Part shown: piece by piece, positions 55,172-64,000 of the stretch | Numbering within the stretch: position 1 is the first letter of the stretch | How the letters are laid out: the number at the start of each line of letters is the position of its first letter | Assembly: GCA_933228895.1 (NCBI GenBank) | Contig: CAKOGI010000039.1 | Span: forward strand, 1-64,000 | Source: Platycnemis pennipes | Taxonomy: Eukaryota; Arthropoda; Insecta; Odonata; Platycnemididae | Direction of reading: 5' to 3' | Length of the DNA: 64,000 nt | Notes under the pieces: model-generated | Seen by the model: the letters and a program-made list of their open reading frames with translations, nothing else | Database searches by the model: none | What the model was told of the DNA's origin: nothing | Program-made: the position numbers and the translations under genes

Positions 55172-57592
55172 TACATCTACATCTACATCTACATCTACAC
55201 GATACCCTGCAAGCCACCGCGAGGGTGTGTGGCAGGGGGTGAAGATCACCAAGCATGCACTACTAACATGCAAGCAAGCAACTAAAGGGTCTCATGCAAC
55301 TAGATTGTTAGTATCTATAGTATTTGAGGGGTTAATACATGCATCATGCACTACAGAATACTCTAAAATATTTCCTCTACCTATCCCTTTCCTATGCTGC
55401 CTATTCTGTTCTCTTATAGTACGGGGGAAAATGCCATTTTGAATCTATCTGTACGACAATCTATCTCTCTAATCTTATTTATCTGGTCGAATCTAGCATA
55501 ATACGCTGGTGTTTTTAATATGTGCCTAACATCTTCAGTAAAGCTATCCGATTGAAATTTCTCCAATAGATTTAATCTGGACTTTAACCTACGCTCTGAT
55601 AATGATTCCCACCCTAATTCTTGTATTAATTCTGATACACTACTCAACCTATCGTAACACCTTTTGACGAACCTAGCTGCTCTACGCTGCACACTGTCTA
55701 GTTCTCTCATCAAACCTAATTCATTAGGATCCCATACACTGGCTGCATACTCAAGGTGGGGCCTAACTAGCGAAAAGTAGCATCGCTCTTTTGTCTTCTC
55801 ATCACATTTCCCAAGTACTCTTTTTATAAATCCTAGCTTTCTTTTCGCTCGGCCGCATATTTCCCTTATGTGTCTTCCCCACGATAAATCTTTAGTGATT
55901 GTTACACCTAAATATCTTACGGTTTCAACGTTTTCGATCTTCGTGTTATTAATTCTATAGGATCGCTCTATCGAATTATTCCTCCTCCAAAAATTGATAG
56001 CTACACACTTTTTAAGGTTGAGTTCTAACTGCCATTTGTCGCACCACTCTTGAATTGCATCTAAATCCTTGCTAAGTGATTTCGTATCCTCTTCGTTCGA
56101 TATACCCCTGTACACCACCGCATCGTCTGCAAAAAGTCTAAGGTTACTTCTAACTACGGTACCCAAATCGTTTATGTATAAAAGAAATAGAAGCGGACCT
56201 ACTACGCTACCCTGGGGAACTCCCGATGTGACTTCGATTGTGTCCGACATGATACCATCTATGACAACCCTCTGCTCTCGCCCACTTAAGAATTCTTTTA
56301 CCCAACATACAACGTCTTTATTTATACCAAAACTCTCTAACTTCAAGATTAATTTGTCATGAGGAACTTTATCAAAGGCCTTTTTAAAATCTAAAAATAT
56401 CGCATCAACTTCAGTACTGCTTTCGCCGTGGACTAAAATATCGTGTACGAATAAAGCTAATTGTGTCTCGCAAGATCTACCTTTCCGGAACCCATGCTGG
56501 CTGTTTATGAGTAATCCCTGACTATCCAAATGCCCCATGATCGAACTGACTACTATGTGCTCAAATATCTTACAAGAGATTGACGTGAGTGAAATGGGTC
56601 TGTAGTTACTAGGTTCTTCCCTATCACCGCTTTTAAATATAGGTGTAATGTTAGCTACTTTCCAATCCTTGGGTACTGTGTGGTTCTTTAGTGTTTTATT
56701 GAATATTATTTATAGATAGGGGGCTATTTCAGAAGCTAATGTTTTATATACCCGGGAAGGAATTTGATCGGGACCTGGTGATTTGTTTTTACTTATGCTT
56801 TTTAACTGCTGCTCTATTCCGCGACATGAGATGTTTATTTCGGGCATTTGCTCACTGAAGGTGTTCGGCGGTGGTTCCACTGCGTTTTGTGACGATGAGT
56901 TGAATACACTTTGGAAGAAGGTGTTTAAAGTATTGGCTTTTTCTACACTGCTGGTGACTCTGATTCCTTTATCATTTTTAAGTGTGTGCACTGTGGACTT
57001 ATTTCCCTGGAGCTCTCTCACATATGACCAAAACGCTTTAGGATTGCTATCTAAATATTCTCCTAACATCTTGCTCTTTAAATGTGATAACGCTTGCCGA
57101 CATGATTTTCTTGCTAATGCTCTCGATTTTTTATAGTTTTGAACTAGCTCATTTTTTTCCTCTACCGATAGACCCCGTCCTGCATTTTTCATCTTAGCGT
57201 GGCATACCCTTTGTCGCTTTAGTGATTTCCTAACCTCCGCGTTATACCACCTTGGCTCTGTATTATCACGAATATATTTACTTGGTATGTATTTATGAAC
57301 TGCGTTACGGGTGACCTCAAGAAATTCTCTCCACGAATCCTCTGTATTTAATCCTTTGCTTTGTTCGCTGAATACATTAAACGCTTCCCTTAATTCCTCT
57401 TTCATACCGTCGTAATTTGCCTTGCCAAATAAGTATACCCTCCTCCTTGGTTTATAATGTCTTTCAATGCCTACAATAAATTTCGCATGCACTATTTTAT
57501 GGTCACTAATTCCTGTGTCTGTAACTGTATTTAGAACTCTCTCGGTTATATTTGTTGCTAATAAGTCTAGAATGTTGTTTCCCCTGGTCGGG
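55172..57592 (-). mobile_element. CR1-like family A copy inside the piggyBac element
   Basis: (ATCTAC)4 tail from 55172, then hairpin, then RT frame 56538-55414 (374 codons, shifted near its end by one missing A in the GGGGGAAAA run) and linker frame 57492-56710. It is truncated in the EN domain at 57592 (RGNNILDLL region). TAA replaces the glutamate before IIFNKT, as in 51748-53342. The insertion falls outside the transposase gene, on its 3' side. Confidence 0.9.
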
Positions 57593-57766
57593 ACCCTCTT
57601 TCCCCAGTGATAGACCTATTTTTTTGCGAGATGAGAGGCATGCGGACATTGCTTCATTTAACTTTGAATAACTATGTATGTAATTGAGTACTTTGTTTCA
57701 AATTTTGAAAATATTTTAATCAAATCTAAATACTGTGAAAATAAATCGTCTTACCTTTCTGTGTAT

Positions 57767-59488
57767 TTAATTTCCTACTTCCACTCCCTTTTCTTGGTGA
57801 TATTGGAGAAAACATCCCACTCTGCATAGTGGTAAATCGCAGTTGTTGCACTTAAAGGTTGTTTCTATTCTCCGCCCAGCAGTGGTTCTTCTTTTGTTTG
57901 AGCTGCAGTAAGCGCACACCTTCTTTCTTCCGTCAATCTTGGCTAAACAATGTAGCGCTCTATGTGGACTAGCGGCCACGGGTAAATTTCGTTTACGGCC
58001 TGTCACTTTGCGGGAGGTGAAATTACTGATCATCTGCCTATAGAGGGCTAAACGGAAGTCCTTTTGCGTTACCTTGTGCTTAGTTTTTGGCGGAGAATTA
58101 GTTTCTTTATACAGAATAAAGCTGTTAACTATGGCCGTATTAACCACAAAGGCAAATAGGTACTTCCACCACTTTTTCGTTTTCCTCCCCAAGTCGTAGT
58201 AGCACCTTCTCTGATGAGCTCTGTCAACGCCACCCATATATTTAATATGTAAAGCAATTGACTCAGGACAGGAGACCGTAATTTGCTTGTTCCCTATCCC
58301 TGTTTTTCTTGGGACATTCATGTACCTTCTTGGGTCGGAATTCGTTTGCAGAATACATATATCACGATTATCGTGCCAAACTGTTGCTGTCATCTTACCA
58401 CATTGTAAGCTTTTACTTTCACCTCTTTTGAGTTTAAGTTTCTTTGGATTTTTCAACTCTGCGGGCCATTCCCTACGATACGGTCTAGTTGTAGCGCATG
58501 CGTAAGTGTTATTCACTAGTAACAAATTCATGAGTGTAACACTTGAAAAAAAACTATCGAAGTACACGTGATGTTTTTTACCTAAATAGTTTCCTAGCAA
58601 ATTCATAACTACTTGCGTTCCAAGTAACATTTCACAGTTTCTTTTATCCTTTTTTCCTAAGTATACATTTCCACGAAGGACATAACCATGGGAGCTCGCC
58701 AACACCCAAATTTTAAAACCCCACTTCGTTGTCTTTCCTCGGATATATTGTTTTATGAAATGACGTCCTTTAAAAGCAACCATTCCCTCGTCAACACTTA
58801 GCTCTCGTCCTGGTCGATACTTTGTATGGAATGTATCCATTACATCAAGAGCCATTCTTATTTTCTGCAGCACATCAAAACCCTCTTCTCCCTGCTTTTT
58901 CTCCTGCGTTATGTCACTTATGTGAAAATATTTCGATATTTTTGAATACCTTCCAAATGTCATGCAATTGCGAACTATTGAGCAATCGATATCTTGACTA
59001 TGCCAATAATCCCTACTTTCAGGTAAATCAAAAATACCCATGTATATGAGCATTCCGATGTATGCTACAACTTCGCTATAGGTAACATCTACCCAGTCTT
59101 TATCGACCTTCCCTGTGGAAAGTTGGATATATTCTGCGTATTTATTTGTATTCTCGACAATACGCTCAAAAAAACTTTCACCTCCTAGCATGTATTTTAG
59201 GAAGGAAAATTCGTCGTCGCCTACCGCCAGGTTATGTATAGGTCCACTATCTTCTTTGAAATCCTCTGGTGCTGAATAAATTAGCGTATCCCTCCATGTG
59301 TCTTGCAACGGTGAAGTAGCTGGGATATTACTTGCAGATGGAGCAATTTCATCTTCTAAACCGAATTCACTCAAATTATCACTATCACTTTCTTCTCCTT
59401 CTGCACTTATGGAACTAGAGCTATCTGAATCACTAGACAAATCTCTGATCACTTCCTCTGCTATGGCATCCTCACTCAAAGAAGTCAT
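57767..59488 (-). CDS. piggyBac transposase, intact, ~573 aa
   Basis: The frame is open from 59602, but the ATG at 59488 (ACCATGACT, MTSLSEDAIAEEVIRDLS) is the better start: it has A at -3 and begins the usual acidic Ser-rich region (SSDSDSSSSISAEGEESDSD). The DDE domain follows: YSAPEDF, ERIVENTNKYAEYI, YIGMLIYMGIFDLPESRDYW, then the three catalytic aspartates in ELSVDEGMVAFKGR, HVYFDSFFSS and YMGGVDRAHQRR (residues about 233, 311 and 422). A cysteine-rich C-terminus (CAYCSSNKRR, FKCNNCDLPLC, GCFLQYH) matches the piggyBac zinc-binding domain. There is no stop or frameshift. Together with the TIRs and TTAA, the element may be active or only recently silenced. Confidence 0.93.
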   Translation of the reverse strand: MTSLSEDAIAEEVIRDLSSDSDSSSSISAEGEESDSDNLSEFGLEDEIAPSASNIPATSPLQDTWRDTLIYSAPEDFKEDSGPIHNLAVGDDEFSFLKYMLGGESFFERIVENTNKYAEYIQLSTGKVDKDWVDVTYSEVVAYIGMLIYMGIFDLPESRDYWHSQDIDCSIVRNCMTFGRYSKISKYFHISDITQEKKQGEEGFDVLQKIRMALDVMDTFHTKYRPGRELSVDEGMVAFKGRHFIKQYIRGKTTKWGFKIWVLASSHGYVLRGNVYLGKKDKRNCEMLLGTQVVMNLLGNYLGKKHHVYFDSFFSSVTLMNLLLVNNTYACATTRPYRREWPAELKNPKKLKLKRGESKSLQCGKMTATVWHDNRDICILQTNSDPRRYMNVPRKTGIGNKQITVSCPESIALHIKYMGGVDRAHQRRCYYDLGRKTKKWWKYLFAFVVNTAIVNSFILYKETNSPPKTKHKVTQKDFRLALYRQMISNFTSRKVTGRKRNLPVAASPHRALHCLAKIDGRKKVCAYCSSNKRRTTAGRRIETTFKCNNCDLPLCRVGCFLQYHQEKGVEVGN

Positions 59489-59611
59489 GGTTAGAACTGG
59501 GCGGCGTATGGGAAAATATTTTTCTTTTTCGCTTGGGCTCTGACTCAGCTTCTCACAATGTGGGATAAGATATGTTGTATCAGCTAGTGCCCGTGACCAC
59601 ACAAGGAGAAA

Positions 59612-60107
59612 TATTATTTTGTGATACTGAAGCCAACCCTAAACGAGCGAAAAAGACGTCTGGAGATTTCAGCTCTCAGTTGCGTCCTGCGGAGGGCGAA
59701 GACTATAATATGCCTCATTCATCGCCTATCTTCGAACATGGGCCACCCTAAAAGGACCCTCGGCCAGAGACCATTCTTTCATCACTTCCCCAAGGATGAC
59801 ATGCCGTCCGAGAGGCCCAAGCCAGACCATTCGACCCTTCGAGCAATTAGGCGTATTGTGACAGATTTATGGGGTTCTGTTTCATCTGCGTGAGAGAGAA
59901 GATAAGAAAATGTGTGCGTTAGCGAGGATAAACACCCTCAAGATGAAGCAGATGCCTATAAGGCTCAAAAGATCCCTCGGAACACAGCTCCGCAGGTCGG
60001 GCGGTTTCGGGCGGGTTATGCAGGAGGGCGTTTAAAACGGACGGGCGGTTCTGGGCGGCTTGTGACGGAGCGCAGAATGAGGCATTTAAACTTCGATAGG
60101 GAGAGGG
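59612..60107. promoter_or_regulatory. Transposase upstream region and right end of piggyBac
   Basis: Between the transposase start and the right end there is no other gene. Near the end (about 59998-60068), GGGCGGTTTCGGGCGGGTTA, GGGCGTTTAAAACGG and GGGCGGTTCTGGGCGGCTTG repeat a GGGCGG-type motif, likely transposase-binding sites. A promoter for the minus-strand gene should lie here but no clear TATA box was seen. Confidence 0.55.
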
Positions 60108-60216
60108 TTAATACTATTCCTTTTTTATGCATGATATGTAGTGCATGTATGGTGAGCAATCGCCCCCTGCCACACACCCTTGTGGTGGCTTGCAGGGTAT
60201 TTTGTAGATGTAGATG
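60108..60216 (+). pseudogene. 3' end of family B copy 2
   Basis: ATGCATGATATGTAGTGCAT, then GGTGAGCAATCGCCCCC, the hairpin and GTAGATGTAGATGT. It matches the 3' end of the uninterrupted B copy at 25270-25372 and completes the split copy 53343-55105. Confidence 0.85.
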
Positions 60217-60448
60217 TCTACATCTACATCTACACGATACCCTGCAAGCCACCGCGAGGGTGTGTGGCAGGGGGTGAAGATCACCAAGCATGCACTACTA
60301 ACATGCAAGCAAGCAACTAAAGGGTCTCATGCAACTAGATTGTTAGTATCTATAGTATTTGAGGGGTTAATACATGCATCATGCACTACAGAATACTATA
60401 AAATATTTCCTCTACCTATCCCTTTCCTATGCTGCCTATTCTGTTCTC

Positions 60449-63190
60449 TTATAGTACGGGGAAAAATGCCATTTTGAATCTATCTGTAGGACAATCTATC
60501 TCTCTAATCTTATTTATCCGGTCGAATCTAGCATAATACGCTGGCGTTTTTAATATGTGCTTAACATCTTCAGTAAAGCTATCCGATTGAAATTTCTGCA
60601 ATAGATTTAATCTGAACTTTAATCTACGCTCAGATAATGATTCCCACCCTAATTCTTGTATTAAATCTGATACACTACTCAACCTATCGTAACACCTTTT
60701 GACGAACCTAGCTGCTCTACGCTGCACACTGTCTAGTCCTCTCATCAAACCTAATTCATTAGGATCCCATACACTGGCTGCATACTCAAGGTGGGGCCTA
60801 ACTAGTGAAAAGTAGCATCGCTCTTTTGTGTTCTTATCACATTTCCCAAGTACTCTTTTTATAAATCCTAGCTTTCTCTTCGCTCGGCCGCATATTTCCC
60901 TTATGTGTCTTCCCCACGATAAATCGTTAGTGATTGTTACACCTAAATATCTTACGGTTTCAACGTTTTCGATCTTCGTGTTATTAATTCTATAGGATCG
61001 CTCTATCGAATTATTCCTCCTCCAAAAATTGATAGCTACACACTTTTTAAGGTTGAGTTCTAACTGCCATTTGTCGCACCACTCTTGAATTGCATCTAAA
61101 TCCTTGCTAAGTGATTTCGTGTCGTCTTCGTTCGATATACCCCTGTACACCACCGCATCGTCGGCAAAAAGTCTAATGTTACTACTAACTACTGTACCCA
61201 AATCGTTTATGTATAAAAGAAATAGAAGCGGACCTACTACGCTACCCTGGGGAACTCCCGATGTGACTTCGATTGTGTCCGACATGATACCATCTATGAC
61301 AACCCTCTACTCTCGCCCACTTAAGAATTCTTTTACCCAACATACAACGTCTTTATTTATACCAAAACTCTCTAACTTCAAGACTAATTTGTCATGAGGA
61401 ACTTTATCGAAGGCCTTTTTAAAATCTAAAAATATCGCATCAACTTCAGTACTGCTTTCGCCGTGGACTAAAATATCGTGTACGAATAAAGCTAATTGTG
61501 TCTCGCAGGATCTACCTTTCCGGAACCCATGCTGGCTGTTTATGAGTAATCCCTGACTATCCAAATGCCCCATGATCGAACTGACTACTATGTGCTCAAA
61601 TATCTTACAAGAGATTGACGTGAGTGAAATGGGTCTGTAGTTACTAGGTTCTTCCCTATCACCGCTTTTAAATATAGGTGTAATGTTAGCTACTTTCCAA
61701 TCCTTGGGTACTGTGTGGTTCTTTAGTGTTTTATTGAATATTATTTCTAGATAGAGGGCTATTTCAGAAGCTAATGTTTTATATATTCTGGAAGGAATTT
61801 GATCGGGACCTGGTGATTTGTTTTTACTTATGCTTTTTAACTGCTGCTCTATTCCGCGACATGAAATGTTTATTTCGGGCATTTGCTCACTGAAAGTGTT
61901 CGGCTGTGGTTCCACTGCGTTTTGTGATGATGAGTTGAATACACTTTGGAAGAAGGTGTTTAAAGTATTGGCTTTTTCTACACTGCTGGTGACTCTGATT
62001 CCTTTATCATTTTTAAGTGTGTGCACTGTGGACTTATTTCCCTGGAGCTCTCTCACATATGACCAAAACGCTTTAGGATTGCTATCTATATATTCTCCTA
62101 ACATCTTGCTCTTGAAATGTGATAACGCTTGCCGACATGATTTTCTTGCTAATGCTCTCGATTTTTTATAGTTTTGAACTAGCTCATTTTTTTCCTCTAC
62201 CGATAGACCCCGTCTGGCATTTTTCATCTTAGCGTGGCTTACCCTTTGTCGCTTTAGTGATTTCCTAACCTCCGCGTTATACCACCTTGGCTCTGTATTA
62301 TCACTAATATATTTACTTGGTATGTATTTATGAACAGCGTTTCGGGTGACCTCAAGAAATTCTCTCCACGAATCCTCTGTATTTAATCCTTTGCTTTGTT
62401 CGGTGAATACATTAAACGCTTGCCTTAATTCCTCTTTCATACCGTCGTAATTTGCCTTGCCAAATAAGTATACCCTCCTCCTTGGTTTATAATGTCTTTC
62501 AACGCATACAATAAATTTCGCATGCACTATTTTATGGTCACTAATTCCTGTGTCTGTAACTGTATTTAGAACTCTCTCGGGTATATTTGTTGCTAATAAG
62601 TCTAGAATGTTGTTTCCCCTGGTCGGCTCTGTTACTAGCTGTTGTAAAGAATGTGTCGTAAAGGTGTTCAACAGTGATTCGCAATGTTCCTTATCCTTAC
62701 CTCTTGTAATGAAACTACACGTATTCCAGTCTATCGAGGGGAGATTGAAATCTCCGCCTACTATTATTCCTCTATCATTCTTCCCAGAAAGTAATGTACG
62801 TATCTCTGACTCTAGCTCTATTTTAGAATTGACGTCTGCGTCCGGTGGCCTGTAATATGCACCTACATATATCTTTTTTGCGTTACTACTTTTACTTTTA
62901 ACGGAACACCAAATACTTTCTACATTTCGCTCTGAAATAAATTCTCTTCTACTGAGATACGGGTCCTTCACAGTTATGAATACTCCTCCTCCGTTTCTGC
63001 TTACTCTATCCTTTCTGTATACGGTAAAACACTTCGGAAATACTTCATGATCTGATATGTCCTTCGAAAGCCAGCTTTCTGTACCTACGATTATATCTGC
63101 ATTAGTACTCTTAATGAGGTGGTGAAATTCTGCTACTTTATTTCTTATACTACGACAATTCACTACTATCACTGAAATTTTTTCTTCCAA
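60449..63190 (-). pseudogene. ORF2 (EN-RT) of the longest family A copy
   Basis: Starts MEEKISVIVVNCRS at 63190. The EN motifs (GTESW, GGDFN, SDH) and RT up to LSGRE are open to 61307 (627 codons). A TAG then replaces the glutamine of REQRVV. The frame continues open from 61285 to 60449 with SGVPQGSVVG and FADDAVV. One G is missing in the GGGG/AAAAA run near 60460, which shifts the last ~45 codons. One nonsense and one frameshift change therefore separate it from an intact frame. Confidence 0.9.
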
Positions 63191-63402
63191 TCTGTTTCTA
63201 TCTTGGTGCTCCTTTCTAACAAAAATTTCTTCGATAATTTTTTGACGGACAAACTATTTGGTCTACCTATTACCTTTGATGAATTATCATGTTCGTTCTC
63301 TCTATGTGTTTTTCTCTGACCTTCTAAAACTACTCTGCATGTTCTGTCAAATTCTTGCACGACATTTTCCCCCGTGGATTGACCTGCACTCTGGGCTACC
63401 AC
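63169..63402 (-). CDS. Short frame between ORF1 and ORF2 of family A
   Basis: 77 codons (VQEFDRTCRVVLEGQRKTHR, KKLSKKFLLERSTK), basic and coiled, ending just inside the ORF2 start. It may be a separated piece of ORF1, the real N-terminal extension of ORF2, or spacer. I cannot decide from one copy. Confidence 0.35.
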   Translation of the reverse strand: MVAQSAGQSTGENVVQEFDRTCRVVLEGQRKTHRENEHDNSSKVIGRPNSLSVKKLSKKFLLERSTKIETDWKKKFQ

Positions 63403-63407
63403 CTGAG

Positions 63408-64000
63408 CTAAACGCTACGTGTATGCTCCAGTATCCTACGCGCTACCTTAGACGATGCCTTGTCCGTGTAGTGGACACCCGAGCGATTCAGGGGCACCCG
63501 ACACGTTTCCAGCTCCGGCCCGAGGTCCAAAAACTCAGCTCCCTCGCTCCCACAGACTTCACGGAGTCTCCGGTTTATGCCTAAAACTCGGCTCCAAACC
63601 ATCGACCCCCGATCCGTCCTAGGTACCAAGCTACATATAGTCAGCCTCATATCGATACCCAGACCTCCACGAACACGGTGGAACTCGGTGCATAGATCCC
63701 TTACGGAATCCATTACATCCTCGGACCCCCGTTTCGCGGCGTCGTTAGTGCCGACATGGGCGACTACGTGCAGCTTGGAGCAGTTAGTGGCACTGACCGT
63801 TGCTTTCAACGCCTTCGTCACCTGGGGCACCGTACCTCCTGGTATACACCTGGAACGTACCCGTTCTTCGTCACCTGTCCCTCGGGATTCACCACCTCCT
63901 TCCCGACGGGCCCTGGCACGCATCGAGTCCGCTACTCGGCGGACATTGGAGCTACCTATCACTAATACTCCCTCCCTTCCCTCCGGACTCCCAGTCGGCG
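63408..64000 (-). CDS. ORF1 of family A with SGNH-esterase-like domain, partial
   Basis: The frame is open to the window edge. It reads EGREGVLVIGSSNVRRV, then SKLHVVAHVGTNDAAKRGSE, then TICSLVPRTDRG, then VLGINRRLREVCG, EFLDLGPELE and SGVHYTDKASSKVARRILEH. The order of GSSN, GTND and GVHYT fits an SGNH/GDSL hydrolase: catalytic serine in block I, asparagine in block III and histidine in block V. An esterase domain in ORF1 is known from CR1 and L2 elements, which supports that placement. The usual aspartate before the block V histidine is not obvious (NRSGVHYT). The frame stops at 63408. Confidence 0.8.
   Translation of the reverse strand, partial: PTGSPEGREGVLVIGSSNVRRVADSMRARARREGGGESRGTGDEERVRSRCIPGGTVPQVTKALKATVSATNCSKLHVVAHVGTNDAAKRGSEDVMDSVRDLCTEFHRVRGGLGIDMRLTICSLVPRTDRGSMVWSRVLGINRRLREVCGSEGAEFLDLGPELETCRVPLNRSGVHYTDKASSKVARRILEHTRSV

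Larger units (their letters stand above)
55106..60107. mobile_element. piggyBac element with open transposase, TTAA target
   Basis: TTAA at 55102-55105 and 60108-60111. Both ends read inward begin CCCTCTCC. The subterminal stretch CTCCGTCATAAACCGC / CTCCGTCACAAGCCGC and ACCGCCC motifs are also inverted. The flanks rejoin into the 3' UTR of family B, as judged from the uninterrupted copy at 24728-25370. Contents: transposase 57767-59488 (minus) and a nested family A copy 55172-57592 in the non-coding part. Without it the element is about 2.6 kb, a usual piggyBac size. Confidence 0.92.
60218..64000 (-). mobile_element. CR1-like family A element, longest copy, runs off the window
   Basis: The (ATCTAC)-type tail begins at 60218, immediately next to the GTAGAT tail of the B copy. 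The hairpin, 3' UTR, ORF2 (60449-63190, broken) and ORF1 (63408 to beyond 64000) follow. It is the only copy here that keeps sequence 5' of the EN domain. Confidence 0.9.

Noticed and set aside
59489..59602. Upstream start at 59602 for the piggyBac transposase
   Set aside because: The extra 38 residues (MWSRALADTTYLIPHCEK...) do not resemble a piggyBac N-terminus, whereas the ATG at 59488 has better context and begins the acidic region.

Overview
The window reads as repeat-dense eukaryotic nuclear DNA, most likely from an arthropod and probably an insect. It is AT-rich, has no operon logic, and shows GT..AG introns, (TA)n microsatellites, and many nested retrotransposons and DNA transposons at different stages of decay. 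Two cleanly open coding regions stand out: a piggyBac transposase (57767-59488, minus) and an unrecognised ankyrin/coiled-coil protein (32288-34099, minus). A third long frame (40124-42970, plus) is the endonuclease-reverse transcriptase (EN-RT) of a CR1/L2/Jockey-type retrotransposon.

Left part (1-22 kb). Old CR1-like relics lie in two segmentally duplicated blocks: SD1 (1022-2640 and 20635-22215) and SD2 (4480-14215 and 27719-30703). SD2 copy 1 carries insertions that copy 2 lacks, so exact empty sites can be read. These are a TA-flanked foldback element (5188-6833) and a TTAA-flanked piggyBac-like element (7587-12928). Inside the latter is a Transib element (9533-12864). Its ends look like V(D)J recombination signals (heptamer, 22-bp spacer, nonamer), and it holds a decayed multi-exon RAG1-like transposase gene. 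Next to it, at 14.2-15.75 kb, is a Penelope-like fragment with a GIY-YIG domain and three hammerhead-ribozyme-like motifs whose stems differ but still pair.

Middle (22-37 kb). A Mutator-like transposase plus YqaJ nuclease pseudogene (23132-27125, minus) is split by a CR1 insertion that is itself split by another. SD2 copy 2 carries a Harbinger-type MITE. The ankyrin/coiled-coil gene sits in otherwise quiet DNA, upstream of a small duplicated module (34.7-37.3 kb).

Right part (37-64 kb). This is a nest of two CR1-like families, called A and B here, which share a 3' hairpin and a (GTAGAT)n tail, together with two piggyBac-type elements recognisable by TTAA duplications. Element 37929-43312 is dead, split an A copy, and received a younger A copy with an open EN-RT. 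Element 55106-60107 has an open transposase, landed in the 3' end of a B copy, and was later hit by another A copy. The window ends in an A copy running off the right edge, with an SGNH-esterase-type ORF1 followed by a broken ORF2.

Family calls come from motifs read by eye. No database search was run.
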